Below are positions 22,716-35,160 of a stretch of DNA of 64,000 bases, in pieces. This DNA is from Panopea generosa. Its lineage: Eukaryota > Mollusca > Bivalvia > Adapedonta > Hiatellidae. The notes under the pieces are model-generated. The model was not told the origin of the DNA. It saw only the letters and a program-made list of their open reading frames with translations, and did not search any database. Position numbers and translations under genes: made by a program. The stretch lies in NCBI GenBank assembly GCA_029582155.1, contig CM055897.1:3393001-3457000 (forward strand). The letters are read 5' to 3'. Position 1 is the stretch's first letter. Every line of letters begins with the position of its first letter.

Positions 22716-22738
22716 GGGGTGGGAGGGGGGGGGGGGGT
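22716..22738 (+). repeat. Poly(G) tract
   Basis: GGGTGGGAGGG followed by a G run of about 12, the longest G run in the window. It could form a G-quadruplex and is a likely assembly or sequencing error hotspot. Confidence 0.7.
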
Positions 22739-22781
22739 GATTCCTTACACCATCGTCTTCCGTGATCGACTGATCTAAAGT

Positions 22782-22932
22782 GTTGCCGTATAATGACCAT
22801 TACCTTCTCATTGCTGGGATCGTGGGTTCGAGCTCAGCTTGGTCCAAAGACTTTAAGGGAGAAAGTTTTCTTATTACTTGAGATGATTCTACATAATTGT
22901 GAGGTCTGCCTCCACTACTAAAACTTGTTATT
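22782..22932 (+). repeat. tRNA-derived SINE, family E, copy 1
   Basis: ATAATGACCATTACC, B-box-like ATCGTGGGTTCGAGC, CCAAAGACTTTAAG and ACTACTAAAACTTG align in order with the copy at 62276-62490. Confidence 0.65.
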
Positions 22933-22952
22933 TGTCGGTATTTTTAGCTAAA

Positions 22953-23139
22953 TCTTATTTGTTTTACCCCGAATGTGAAACCAGATAAATCCTGTCTGAT
23001 GTCTCTCTGTGCAGAGCCAGTACTAAGCATATGCGGATAAAGTATCTTGCTCAAAGACACAATACCTGGCCGTTGTAAGGGAACGAACCCGCGACCCACT
23101 GATTCTAGGTTCGATGCTCTACCATTGGACCACGCGCTT
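22953..23139 (-). repeat. tRNA-derived SINE, family C, copy 2
   Basis: On the minus strand: GCGTGGTCCAATGGTAG, AGCATCGAACC, GTCGCGGGTTCGTTCC, then TGTCTTTGAGCAAGA, CATATGCTTAGTACTGG and GGTTTCACATTC. It is convergent with the family E SINE that ends about 20 bases away. Confidence 0.8.
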
Positions 23140-24636
<1,497 letters not shown>

Positions 24637-25379
24637 TTCGATTATAGAAATGTAACTATTTGATTGTGTAATATGTAAATCCATTTGTTTAGCCCAGGCA
24701 GGTAGATATTATTTCAGAAACACTGTTGAAAAATTATCAAAGTTGTTAGGTATCGCTTTAATGACAATGCTGTTGCTGAGCTAACTGGCCATTTAAGTTC
24801 ACACATGTCAGCAGTTATGAGTCAGATTAAAGTACTCGTCTAAAACTAGAACGTCAGTATTACGCTATATTTGTTTAACAAGGACGGTGGTCAGTGTTGA
24901 AACAGAACATACCTTGCAAACAAGGATGATCGTGTGTATATTAGGAATATTTGGTATGATAACCACACTTCTGTCCAGATATATAAATTGATATTTGACC
25001 ATATCTGTTCTTTTTATCACAGAAACCCCCAAATTTAGAATCATGTTTACGTTAACAAGATCGATTTTTATTTCTTACGAAAAGGAGCAATAAAACATTT
25101 TAGTTTCCATCAATTTTTAAAAGACACTCATGACTAGTGGGTAAAGCTGTAAGTATATGCTAAAGTATATCTAGATTGATTTAGTACGGTGGTACGTTAA
25201 GGCCACCGTTGCACATTTATGCCATATATAATACACGAAACAACAAGGAAAATACGATGAGGGAAATACAAATAGCAAAAACATAGTGATGAAACGTTAA
25301 AACATTCTTTCATCATTGTAGTTTCGAGTTTGTTTTTTTGTTTCGTTGTTACATCAATTTTACGTTTTACAATTGCAAT
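24637..25379. other. AT-rich intergenic sequence
   Basis: Nothing recognised until TTTCGA words appear from about 25322. Confidence 0.45.
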
Positions 25380-25860
25380 ATCGACATTTCAACATTTTTT
25401 AATCGTTCTGCTTTCGACTATTCAAAATCGTGTATTCGACTATTCAATATCTTGATTTCGACTATCCAATATCGTGGTTTCGACTATTCAATATCGTTGT
25501 TTCGACCATCAAAAAAACGTGGTTTCGACTATTCAATATTGTGGTTTTGACTATTCAGAATCGTGGTTTCGACTATCCAATATCGTGGTTTCAACAATCC
25601 AATATCGTGGTTTCGACTACTCAAAATCGTGGTTTCGACTATCCAATTCCGTTGTTTCGACTATCCAATATCGTGGTTTCGACTATTCAATATCGTGGTT
25701 TCGACTATTCAAAATCGTGGTTTCGACTATTCAATATCGTCGTTTCGACTATCCAATATCGTGGTTTCGACTATTCAATATCGTGGTTTTGACTAGTAAA
25801 TATCGTGGTTTCGACTTTTCAACAACGTTGTTTCGACTTTACATCATCTTGGTATCAGCG
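25380..25860 (+). repeat. 21-bp minisatellite array, about 22 units
   Basis: The unit is TTTCGACTATTCAATATCG plus TGG or variants; C/T alternates in TATCC/TATTC and AAAAT/AATAT. The length is a multiple of three and the consensus is stop-free in three plus frames, producing overlapping ORFs of up to 141 codons in different frames. That is evidence against any one being a gene. Edge units degrade into TTTCGACTTTTCAACAACG at the right end. Confidence 0.95.
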
Positions 25861-26364
25861 TTTTCTCTAAATTTTAACTCAACAAGTAGGCATAATTGAA
25901 TTCCGGACAGCCTTAATTGGACCATTAATGAACTGTAATTGTTTTGACGTATTCAATGTTACACTGTACCATACAATGAGGTACCAGCAAGAGTTTGGTA
26001 AATTGTTTATTCATATTAAGCTTGTAAAATAAAGGTGTGTGTTGTATTAGCCTACAATGCAGGAGATATCGGAATTAAGCTTTTTACATTAATACATTTT
26101 CATAATTGATTATGTGCGCGTTTTTGTTTTTTTTGGTTTGTTAATTTTTTTTCTCTCTTGAGGTGGTTCGTTAAACAAAAGCGTTTAAAAGTCACAATAT
26201 ATTGAATTAAATAATAACAACCATTGTTTAATCGTAAATTATTGCTATAATACTGCTTAAAGTGTTTAAACATTAACATTTCGAGGAAACACATGTGTTC
26301 AGATTGCAGATATCACTTTTGTGATTGGTTTTAATCAAACTATTGATGAACGGGTATTAAATGA
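25861..26364. other. AT-rich spacer between related repeats
   Basis: Nothing recognised. Confidence 0.4.
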
Positions 26365-26635
26365 TAATGAAAAGTCGAAATTTGCGATGGAGAAAAATCG
26401 AAAACACGATGGTGAAAAGTCGAAAAACACGATGGCAAAGACACGATGGTGAAAAGTCGAAATCATGATTGTTAAAAGTTGAGACAACGAAACAAAGACG
26501 TTGAAATATCTAAACTACGATAGTTCGAACTATTCATCAGCGCTGTTTCGTTGTTGTTTCGACTTTTCCTCATCGTAGTTTCGACTGTTTACCATCGTTG
26601 TTCATTTGTTTTGACTTTTCAACATCGCATTTTTG
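26365..26635. repeat. Dyad of short repeats related to the 21-bp array
   Basis: The left half (26365-26530) has repeated GAAAAGTCGAAA and ACACGATGG words. The right half (26540-26635) has the reverse complements TTTCGACTTTTC and CATCGTAGTTTCGAC. The right half is in the same orientation as the 21-bp array 700 bases upstream and the left half is inverted. The arrangement suggests inversion of part of an old array. Confidence 0.7.
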
Positions 26636-26826
26636 TTATTTCTTTGTTTCGTGTTTTCTGTATCGCAAAAATGTGCCGCGATGGTCTAAATGAGACACTA
26701 TGTTTTAAAGCCATTTTCAGCGCGTCACAGATAATATAAGACATAAGTTTTATTATTGTGAAAGACCTCGTATAAATTTTGAGTTGAACCTCCGCTCTGA
26801 AGCTTTATAAAAAAATCACCATACTA

Positions 26827-27110
26827 GGGAAAGATTAGTTCAGTCGGTACAGCGTCTTACTATCAATCTTGGGATCGTAAGTTCGAATCCCCAATCGGCC
26901 ACAGTCTCTGTGATAATTGATATACGACATTTGTCTCATTATCATTCGTCTCTCACCGCTGATTCAAGTGAAAAGGTTTTCAGTTACTTGCGGAGATGGG
27001 GTGTGCTCGAGTACTGGTTAACCTTTCAGGATCCCAGGTCACAGCGGTTATGTTAACTGATCGTCTGTTAGCCCTCGGTGGCATAAAATGACGCTTAGTA
27101 TTAAATCATT
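26827..27110 (+). repeat. tRNA-derived SINE, family A, copy 2
   Basis: A full-length head (GATTAGTTCAGTCGG), B box ATCGTAAGTTCGAATCC, and body words TGATATACGACATTTG, TCTCACCGCTGATTC, GGTGTGCTCGAGTACTGG and GTCTGTTAGCCCTCGG. The 3' tail is eroded. Confidence 0.9.
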
Positions 27111-28949
27111 ACCATACTCTACTCTAACCCACGAGGTAAATGGTAAGTAACCTTGACATTACTCGGGCACTGAAACAAAGACGACAATGTCAGGTAATAA
27201 CAACGGAATTATTGACAACGCCGATCAAATAATACTCGTCCAACAATGAGTTCGTCTAGATGCTTGAGAGGTTATCGATATATAGGCTAGGTTCATCGTT
27301 TCTGTGTAACAACATTAATTTCTTAATCGTTTAACTACATTGTCTGCAATCATGTATCACTGTGTCGACGAACATGTCAAGAGCTATGACACGACTAACG
27401 TCATTTCATGAAAACAAATACTTTGTAAACTAGTTAAATACAACTAAATTAATACGTTGCTAAACATTAGACAATCTGCTATTGAACCCGCCATATCAAC
27501 AAAGGTGAATAAACTATCTGCAGCTATGGAAGAAGGGTTACATTAATCAACTGAAGACAGATGTCGTTACAGATTTATCATTAAGTTGAATTAGATATCT
27601 AAACGGGCATAAAACTAATGGACCCCGCGAGTTTGTGCAGTCACTGTTAACAAAGAGTTTGCTGGCTTGGTTTATTTCAATGATGAGTTAGTTGCTTCCC
27701 TAAGAACCGTAGTAACGCTCTTATACTAAATGAATGTGGGATAATATTACCCATAAAAGCTGTAGATTTGTGAAAATGAACTAAACGGAAATGAAATTAA
27801 ATACACTGGTTATATTACAATGTCGTACATTGAATTTGTTAAATATAAATGTATACAAAAGCAGCAATTCCTGTGCTGGATTTGTATAAATGCAATGATA
27901 TAGTAGGTATATGTAGCGGCAGAAACTGTGACCTTTTTGTCAAGACATTTAAATGTAGAGTTATGAGAAAGATAAACAACAGAACCGATAAAACCATAAA
28001 GGGCGACAGTCGTATTAAAAAATATAAAATAATATGAGAAATAATGGAAGAAGCGGATAAAAGGTGGTGATGTGATATGTTTGCAGGAAAAGGTGTAGTG
28101 GTATGCGTATGCGTACAATCACACGTACATTCTGTTTTCAAGGTCGAGATTTTAACAATAAAAAACATTATACATGTATATATAAAGTTTAGGCAAATAG
28201 AACTTCATAGTTTAAACCGTGTCTGTGAAGATATTATATACATATTAGCGTAAACAAGATCGTCGGTAGAAACGTTGACTATATTATAAATCATATATTT
28301 ATATACATTAAGGACTACCTCCCCGTCCGATTTACCAATTCCAAACATTTTATTTATATTTCTAGTATGAAATCAAGTACTTTTTTTTTCTTCAAACGAG
28401 ACTTCAAACGAGATATTGCAATAAAGACAATCTTCAGACAGTTCAGGGAATTCATAGCATAAAATAAGATATGTATGTCAATCAAAGTATTAATTCCAAC
28501 CCTTGGAGTATTAGAGAGCAAAATGCCTTAATGTTTCATACATCTATGGCACTTAGATGTTCCAATGGGTCGAATTGAAGTACATTATGTTGACATGCAG
28601 ATGTTGGTAATCAAATACAAGTGGATTTAGATAAAGATTTATACCGAATGTAACATCCCCTGTGTTTATCACAAACTCTAGTCGGTTGCCCTTTATCGCT
28701 TTTTTATTTAAAAAAATACCAAATTAATGTCAAAATTAGAATAACTTTAGCAGGGAAGAAAACAACATTAAGTTAAGAATCTGTAATTGTCATTGCTCGT
28801 CACGTATAACTAAATAATTGGTTTCACATATAATTTAACTATGTAACTGTATCAAATATAGTCCCTGGAGAAAACGAGAACAAAGCAGACGATTTAATAG
28901 TTTATTCTTTAATTTAATGCAGAATGTTAAAGAATACAAAAGAGAATAC
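27111..28949. other. AT-rich intergenic sequence
   Basis: Several ORFs of about 100 codons overlap on both strands near 27810-28168. They share no protein features and have no splice context. A short poly(T) run lies at 28381. No gene is called. Confidence 0.45.
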
Positions 28950-29800
28950 TTTAAACTCCAATATCAAATATTAATGCTGAAATTGTATAATTTTCAAAAC
29001 TGCAATCAGTTGCGATGGTTCTGCTTCAGTATAATAGTGAAAGTGATGTTTGCGTTTAATTGTATACATGATTATAAATTCATGAGTGCAGTATGGCCAG
29101 AACGTATCATATACATGTTTTTTTAAAATCATGTAAATGGCATATCTATAATTTATCGTATGCATATACATGATTGAAAATTCATGTACACGGCGTAACC
29201 ATTACACACCTTACATTGAGATACGTATTGTGAATTCATAAACACAGTCGACACCTCATATACATAATTGTGAAATATAAAATAAAGATTCAGTATATGA
29301 CTCATGTGATTGACATCTATGTGCACAGTATGGCTACAAATTATCATATTGAATTTTGGTACAATTCATTTTAAATGTGGTCATGAATCATCATTGGACA
29401 GTTTGGCCACCATTAACCAGACGCGAACTGTCAATCAATCAAGTCGACAATCCAATCAGCGATATATATTGGTTCATGCAATGCAATATTTCCTTAAACA
29501 AACTGACGGTATGCACTACATTGTGTTTAGTTTTGAAACCAAAGCTTTGAGGCCATTGGACGGAGTGGTAAGCGTTCACATCTTATCACCTACATGGGTT
29601 CCAGGCAATATGCGCAGATTGTCTACATTTCACCATGTATACGTGAAGTAATGTACACAGATTGGTAACATTTTATCATGTACATTATTTTGAAAATAGG
29701 ATGTATGTTCATATTATGGCTACCTTTATATCATACATGATAACCAATCCATTATACAGTATTGCCAACATACATAGTATAAATTAATATACAATCATGA
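28950..29800 (+). repeat. Degenerate tandem repeat of about 50 bp
   Basis: The block CAGTATGGCCAG or variants (CAGTATGGCTAC, CAGTTTGGCCAC, CGGCGTAACCAT, CAGTCGACACC) follows ATTCATG and precedes TATCATATACATGATT at 29089, about 29139, 29191, 29245, 29326 and 29399. Looser versions run to 29710 and beyond. The spacing is mostly 48-54 bases. Small ORFs here arise from the repeat. Confidence 0.55.
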
Positions 29801-30217
29801 CTATGGAAATTATTGAAGTGCCGTATCAATCAGAAAATATCGACAACCTACAGAACAAGAACTGGTTTGCATTAATAGCATGCGGAGTTAAGAGTTCTGG
29901 GATTAAAAGTATCTTACATTCATACTTAATTATTATTTAAGTTATTAGAATTCGTTAGCCAAAATCAAATGATGTTCGTCAGAGCCTCGGATAATACAAT
30001 TTACCCACTCGATTAAATAATGCAACAATAAATGGACACTCGTTGAAATTATCTATTTATGATTTGATGTGTTTTCCGCAAAAATAGATGTAGTTTTAGA
30101 ACACAGTTTTGACATAACTTATCATATGTTAGATTGCGGAATCGCACACTCATACCCAGCATAGCCAAAGTTTGTCATATAGAAGTTTCTTAATTCATGT
30201 GCATAGTTTAGCAATAC
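29801..30217. other. AT-rich intergenic sequence
   Basis: Nothing firm beyond a possible further relic of the 50-bp repeat at 30190. Confidence 0.4.
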
Positions 30218-30275
30218 TTTACCACACAGTATCTGACACAAAACAGTGTCAGTTTGTGAACAAAACTGTGGTAAA
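30218..30275. repeat. Compound palindrome
   Basis: An outer stem TTTACCAC / GTGGTAAA (30218-30225 with 30268-30275, with further ACAGT / ACTGT pairing) encloses an inner perfect stem CTGACAC / GTGTCAG with a six-base loop (30233-30252). Confidence 0.6.
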
Positions 30276-30815
30276 TATAAGGTTTAATAAGGCCATAGCA
30301 TAGTTTGCATTAATTATATTCAGATAACCTCAAATGTTTACAAATGCAAGTCAAGCCTCAAACATTGTTTACCTTTAGCTATCAGTTGGCGAAAGTATTT
30401 GCTGTTGTCAATTGCATTACTAAACTATCATTTTCAAAAAGGAACTTCAGGATTTACACTAACAGTCGAGTGCATTTGTCATTATAGATATGTTTCAGAT
30501 AGGCAATGCATACGTGTATAAGACACAAATAGGAGATGTTCATATCATTCAAAGGACATAGCTATAACAGCAGCATAAACATAGTTAATATAAGGCATAA
30601 TTATAATAAATACAATGTATGCAAAGACTATTTGAATCTTGTACTAGGCTTTGAAGTTTGGGTATAAAATAAATATTTTGACGGGAAAGAAATTCTGCTG
30701 AATAGTTATCCCGAGGGACGTTCTTTCCTATCCGAACGGAAATAAACATGAATGATTATTTTTCTTGAATACTAAACAAGTTAAATATTTATTAGATTTA
30801 ATCCATCATTATATT
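30276..30815. other. AT-rich intergenic sequence
   Basis: Nothing recognised. Confidence 0.45.
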
Positions 30816-31107
30816 CAAGGAGGAGAACATACATCACGTGCAAACCTAAATACGGTGCCGGAACGTTGTTTCAAAATCTGGTTAAGTGATTTTCGTTTCG
30901 ATTTTTGTACATGTGCATATTTTATAGTTCTCACCGACCGTCTGGGTATTAGAGGGATATATGAATTAGAAATAGATTCCTCTAATACCAAGACGGTCGA
31001 TGAGAGCTATAAAATATACACATGCACGAAAAATCAATTTAACCAGCTTTTGAAACAACGTTCCTGCACCGTATTAGTGGTGCGCGTGACGTAGGTTCCA
31101 ACCCTTG
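30816..31107. repeat. Large fold-back hairpin (arms about 130-140 bp, loop 22 bp)
   Basis: The left arm 30816-30956 and right arm 30979-31107 are reverse complements with scattered mismatches. Paired words include TACGGTGC, GGAACGTTGTTTCAAAA, ATTTTATAG, GACCGTCT and GGTATTAGAGG. The loop is 30957-30978. The 109-codon ORF crossing it reads through both arms and is incidental. It could be a MITE whose termini are CAAGG / CCTTG, or a locus able to give a hairpin RNA. I see no clear target duplication. A family A SINE on the minus strand begins about 30 bases downstream. Confidence 0.85.
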
Positions 31108-31135
31108 TATTATTAACACGCCAACTTAAATATCG

Positions 31136-31417
31136 ATTGGTTGATTGAATATTAGGCATCATTTTTATGCCATCGAGGGCTAACAGACGATCAGTTAACC
31201 TAACCACTGTTTCCTGGGATTAACCAGTACTCGAGCACACCCAGTGTCTGCAAGTAACTGATAACTCTCCCACTTGAATCAGTGGTGAGAGACAAATGAT
31301 AATGGGACACAATGTCGTTCATCACTCATCACGGAGACTGTTGCCGGGCGGGGGATTCGAACTCACGACCCCTGGATTGATAGTCAGACGCGTAACCAAC
31401 TGAGCTAATCGGGCCCG
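31136..31417 (-). repeat. tRNA-derived SINE, family A, copy 3 (full length)
   Basis: On the minus strand the head is GCCCGATTAGCTCAGTTGG with B box GGTCGTGAGTTCGAATCC. The body contains GATTCAAGTGGGAGAG, GGGTGTGCTCGAGTACTGG and TCTGTTAGCCCTCG. It ends ATTCAATCAACCAATC. It is the best-preserved A box of the family here. Confidence 0.92.
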
Positions 31418-31699
31418 GCCAACTTAGATATAATGTACGTTATATACATCACGTCCTAGACAGTGTAAGTAAACATTTTCTCGCCAGACTCTTCTCTAGC
31501 GAATAAAGCAACATTCACATTTAGATGTTAAAAAAACAAAGAAATAGATATTTTAAAAAAAAATAATGCTTTTCTGTTATTTATTAAAACTGGATTTGAA
31601 GTAGAAATTGAACACTTCAATTTTCGTAGAACATATTTCTTAAAATATAAATTTTCTTTGTAATTGTGGAATATTAATCAGTTTTATGTTTACTGAAGG
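31418..31699. other. AT-rich spacer
   Basis: Nothing recognised. Confidence 0.4.
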
Positions 31700-31872
31700 T
31701 CAAATAACGTAGATACATATCTGGTCAGAATAATGTAGATACATATCTGGTCAGAAAACAAAGATACATATCTGGTCAGATAACGTAGATACATATCTGG
31801 TCAGATAACGTAGATACATATCTGGTCAGTGACAAAGATACATATCTTGTCAGATAACGTAGATACATTTCT
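31700..31872 (+). repeat. 25-bp tandem repeat, seven units
   Basis: The unit is GATACATATCTGGTCAG plus ATAACGTA, starting at 31712, 31738, 31763, 31788, 31813, 31837 and 31862. The variants are AATGTA and ACAAA in the spacer part. Confidence 0.92.
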
Positions 31873-32337
31873 GCATGTTGCGATATTTGTAAGAAAATGG
31901 TTTGACGGGGTTTATTTACACCGTTTTGGTTTTATAATGAAGCGACGAGGAAGAGTAAGATTTGGTCAATACATAAATTATGTTAAAGCTCCACAGTGAT
32001 ATTTTGTTTCTGACGTATTTAAGGCTGTGACTACCTGTTATTATTTTGTCTGTATATATGGTTCCAATCATGATTCCCTATGTGTTGTTTATGCTTATGC
32101 TGTTGTTCTGGCTGTTTGTTGAATGCAACACCTCCTGGTGGACATATACCTTCTTATTTTTGTTCCAGATGAGAATAATGCACCTTATTTCTGCTATAAC
32201 AGCTATGTGATAAAAATCCTACTTCATCACATTTTATAGTTTTATTTTGCGACTCAACAAGATCAATATGATACCGGGATAACGAATGGTCGATAACAGG
32301 AGAATTTCAAACTACGCAAGTTTTGTAAAAGAAAGTA
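31873..32337. other. Intergenic sequence
   Basis: An ATG-initiated frame of about 47 codons at 32070-32215 is very hydrophobic (MIPYVLFMLMLLFWLF), but there is no homology I can name and no promoter or splice context. It is not called as a gene. Confidence 0.35.
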
Positions 32338-32526
32338 TGTTGTTGTATCGTTTTTTGTGTCGCTTTCAACAATTTTGAGTATCCTGCCGCAGACACATGT
32401 TTTGATACCCCACCCAGTCACATTATAGCAACACCTGGCCGATCAGACCTTGAACTAAATGCTTAATGATGAGCGCCTAGCCAGCAAGCGTCTAGTACCA
32501 TTTATCAAGTCTTTTGGTATGGCTCG
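32338..32526 (-). repeat. tRNA-derived SINE, family D, copy 3
   Basis: The minus strand reads AGCCATACCAAAAGACTTG, GGTACTAGACGCTTGC, TGTGACTGGGTGGGGTATC, CATGTGTCTGCGGCAGG and the tail TTGTTGAAAGCGAC. These correspond closely to copy 1. Confidence 0.8.
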
Positions 32527-32543
32527 TATTTTAGTTTTAAATG

Positions 32544-32994
32544 TACGGTCAAACCTGCTTAAGCAGCCAGTCAAGGGAAGGAACAAAAATGGCCTTTTAA
32601 GACAGTTTGTGGCTTAATACAGATTAATTTGCTCTGACAGTATATAAAACGGATATAGTAAATATGGCTTCTCAAGACAAGTTGTTGTTTGATTACGCGT
32701 CTGACTATCAATCCAGGGGTCGTGAGTTCGAATCCCCCGCCTGGCAACAGTCTCCGTGATGATTGATATACGACATTGTGTCTCATTATCAATTGTCTCG
32801 CACCACGGATTCAAATGGGAAAGTTATCAGTTACTTTCGGAGACGGGGTGTGCTCGAGTACTGGTTAATCCCAGGAAACAGTGGTTTGGTTAACTGATCG
32901 TCTGTTAGCCCTCAATGGCATAAAATGACGCTTAACATTCAATCAATCAATCAATTTTTTGATAGATGTGGACGCTTACACAGGTTTGACTGTA
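32544..32994. mobile_element. MITE with GGTCAAACCTG termini, interrupted by a SINE
   Basis: The left end TACGGTCAAACCTG (32544) and right end CAGGTTTGACTGTA (ending 32994) are inverted. Adjacent words GCTTAAGCAGCC and TGGACGCTTACA continue the inverted relation. The interior between about 32688 and 32954 is a family A SINE, so the MITE proper is about 185 bp. Elements with this terminal sequence are, as I recall, widespread in invertebrate genomes. Confidence 0.65.
32688..32954 (+). repeat. tRNA-derived SINE, family A, copy 4 (5' truncated, nested)
   Basis: It begins at GATTACGCGTCTGAC inside the tRNA-like head. The B box is GTCGTGAGTTCGAATCC and it ends in ATTCAATCAATCAATC. It lies within the MITE at 32544-32994. 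The missing A box means it cannot be transcribed from its own promoter. Confidence 0.9.
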
Positions 32995-34964
32995 TGCATA
33001 ATGTCCGTTGACACAAAACAAGTATATTGACAAAGAAAAAAGAAACTTGAAGAAATCGGTACCTTTTCGGTGCGCTTTTCAATAAAAAATATTTCATTTT
33101 ATTATTTATTTTTAATAAACATAAATTATAATACTTTCCTTTTAGCTATGACTGTTGTAAGACAAACGTTTACGAATGTTCGATAAAACTGGCAAAGAAG
33201 AAAAAAAATGACGATAAAGAAATCAAATACATATTTCATGGTTGTTGACATTGCTACAAACATTTTCAAAAACAACATAGCGATTAAACGTAATCATTTT
33301 TTGTATAAATACTTGTTTATTTCCCCTTTTAAGTAAATTACTAATTTGAGATAAATCCATAACTCATGAGCAAATTAGACGATCTTTTCGGAAGCTCAAA
33401 TGTTTATCAAAAATACAAAATGTTTCCAATAAAATATACTCTGAAAAGATAACACTTATGTCACTGTCCATTCAAATGTCTTTAACTCGGCGAACTATGG
33501 GACGGGGTGTCCGCGGGTCAATGATGAATGTGGCGAGAAAGAGCACGACAAAATATTTCGTGTGTTTTTTTCTTTTTCTTTTTTAATTTTTTTAATGTAT
33601 TTTAATTTTCCAATTAATCATTTTTGAGCATTTTGAAATTGAAACTTTAATAAGAAAATTCTGTCATTATTTTGTTCAATTACTCAACCGCAATGGGGAG
33701 GGCTGTAACTAATGCTTTAATAACTTGTAGCCCCATCCAATTGCTTGTTTTATGTTTGTCAACGTAATGATTATATGTATATGTCATGCAATAACATATT
33801 ATTAACTTTAACCGTTTTATGAATAGACAAGTAAAAGATTGTTTTTGAGCATAAAAAGCACTAAAACAAAGACGAATGATATAAGAAAAACTTATTGAAT
33901 CTAGATGACGAGTACAAGGCTAGTATAGTATCTTAAAGATAATTTATTTCAATATTACGTTCGTTTTATTCGGAACACTGTTAATAAAATCCTACGTAAT
34001 AACATATGTAATATAACATTAACTTTAAACTTTATACTAACACTAACTAAATTTATAAGCAAATGACAAATATTCCGAATGATCACTCACCATAAAGTAT
34101 AAGGTATATCCTTATATCCAACAAGACTTCACGTCAAATACGGAATATTAGCAATAATGGAAGAAGAAATGGCTTGACAGTCATTTATACTAAATTTCAA
34201 CGACGTTATAGACTTTACCCACGGTCTTCCCACATGATGCTCACGTGACTGGTGACGTAGTAAGCGGTAATCCCATAGTACCTTAAACTAACAGTAATGC
34301 CACCATTTTAAAATTCTGACAAATTCTTAAGCAATGTCGATACGCAATGTTACTGTCACGGATTTATAAGTGCTTAATCGACGCCCAGATTGCTTAACAA
34401 ATACTGTTATCGAACAGTTAGATTTGTAGCCAATCTTTGATTTTAGCAACATTTGTATTACATTTCAGATAATAAAACAAACCATTAAAACTTATTCTTA
34501 GCACTTGTTGCTGAAGAGTATTACTAGACAAGGCAAATCTTTACTACGCTAAGGGTATTTGTATATAGGAAGTGAATATTGGAAGGCACGTGTGAAAATA
34601 TTTGTATTTTCGTAATAGTTGCTGCATTTTATCCAATATACACATCATTAGGAGAACCGATAGAATAACTGACAGTGAGCTCAATTAGTATTAATGGAAC
34701 GTTTTATTTATCTCCTAATATGTAACTGATTGTCCATTAATCCAATACACATTCAACCAGTAATTATTGCATTTTTACAAGCCAGATAAACATCATTGTA
34801 GACACTTGTTAATGAACGGCAGTGAATGCAAGTTTCATTGAATAAGCTTTTTGCCATTTGTCCATTTTGTTCTTATTGCAATGAAGTTTCCTATATTGGT
34901 TCGTGACTGTAAACATAATGTGTCTTCTTTCGTATAAGTAATTGATATTCACGATAAGAACGAC
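32995..34964. other. AT-rich intergenic sequence
   Basis: No gene, RNA or repeat recognised on either strand. Confidence 0.45.
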
Positions 34965-35160
34965 GTTGGTCTGGTCCAGGATCAGAGGACTGTAGGTTCG
35001 ATCCTCCGCCACGGCTATGTGTAATGCCATTATTTAGCACGTTACCTTATCCACATATGTTTAGTATCATACTGGTTTCACCAATGAAGACTTCGAGCGT
35101 GAATTGTCTACTTGTAAGAACTTGTTTCAAAATCGATATTAAGATAAATAAGTTTAAAAC
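34965..35160 (+). repeat. tRNA-derived SINE, family C, copy 3
   Basis: GGTCTGGTCCAGG, B box GACTGTAGGTTCGATCC, CCGCCACGGCTATGTG, CATATGTTTAGTATC, GAAGACTTCGAGCGTG and GTAAGAACTTGTTTC. Each has a counterpart, in order, in the copy at 346-549. Confidence 0.8.

Noticed and set aside
25474-25899. 141-codon plus ORF as a repetitive protein
   Set aside because: The 21-bp unit is stop-free in several frames and two other ORFs overlap it in other frames.
27810-28168. Overlapping ORFs of about 100 codons
   Set aside because: Two minus frames and one plus frame are open in the same AT-rich DNA, with no splice or coding signals.
30765-31094. 109-codon plus ORF as a gene
   Set aside because: It reads through both arms of a hairpin, and its two halves are the sense and antisense of the same DNA.
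32070-32215. Small hydrophobic ORF (about 47 codons)
   Set aside because: It looks membrane-like, but AT/T-rich DNA readily encodes hydrophobic residues, and no promoter, poly(A) signal or homologue is apparent.
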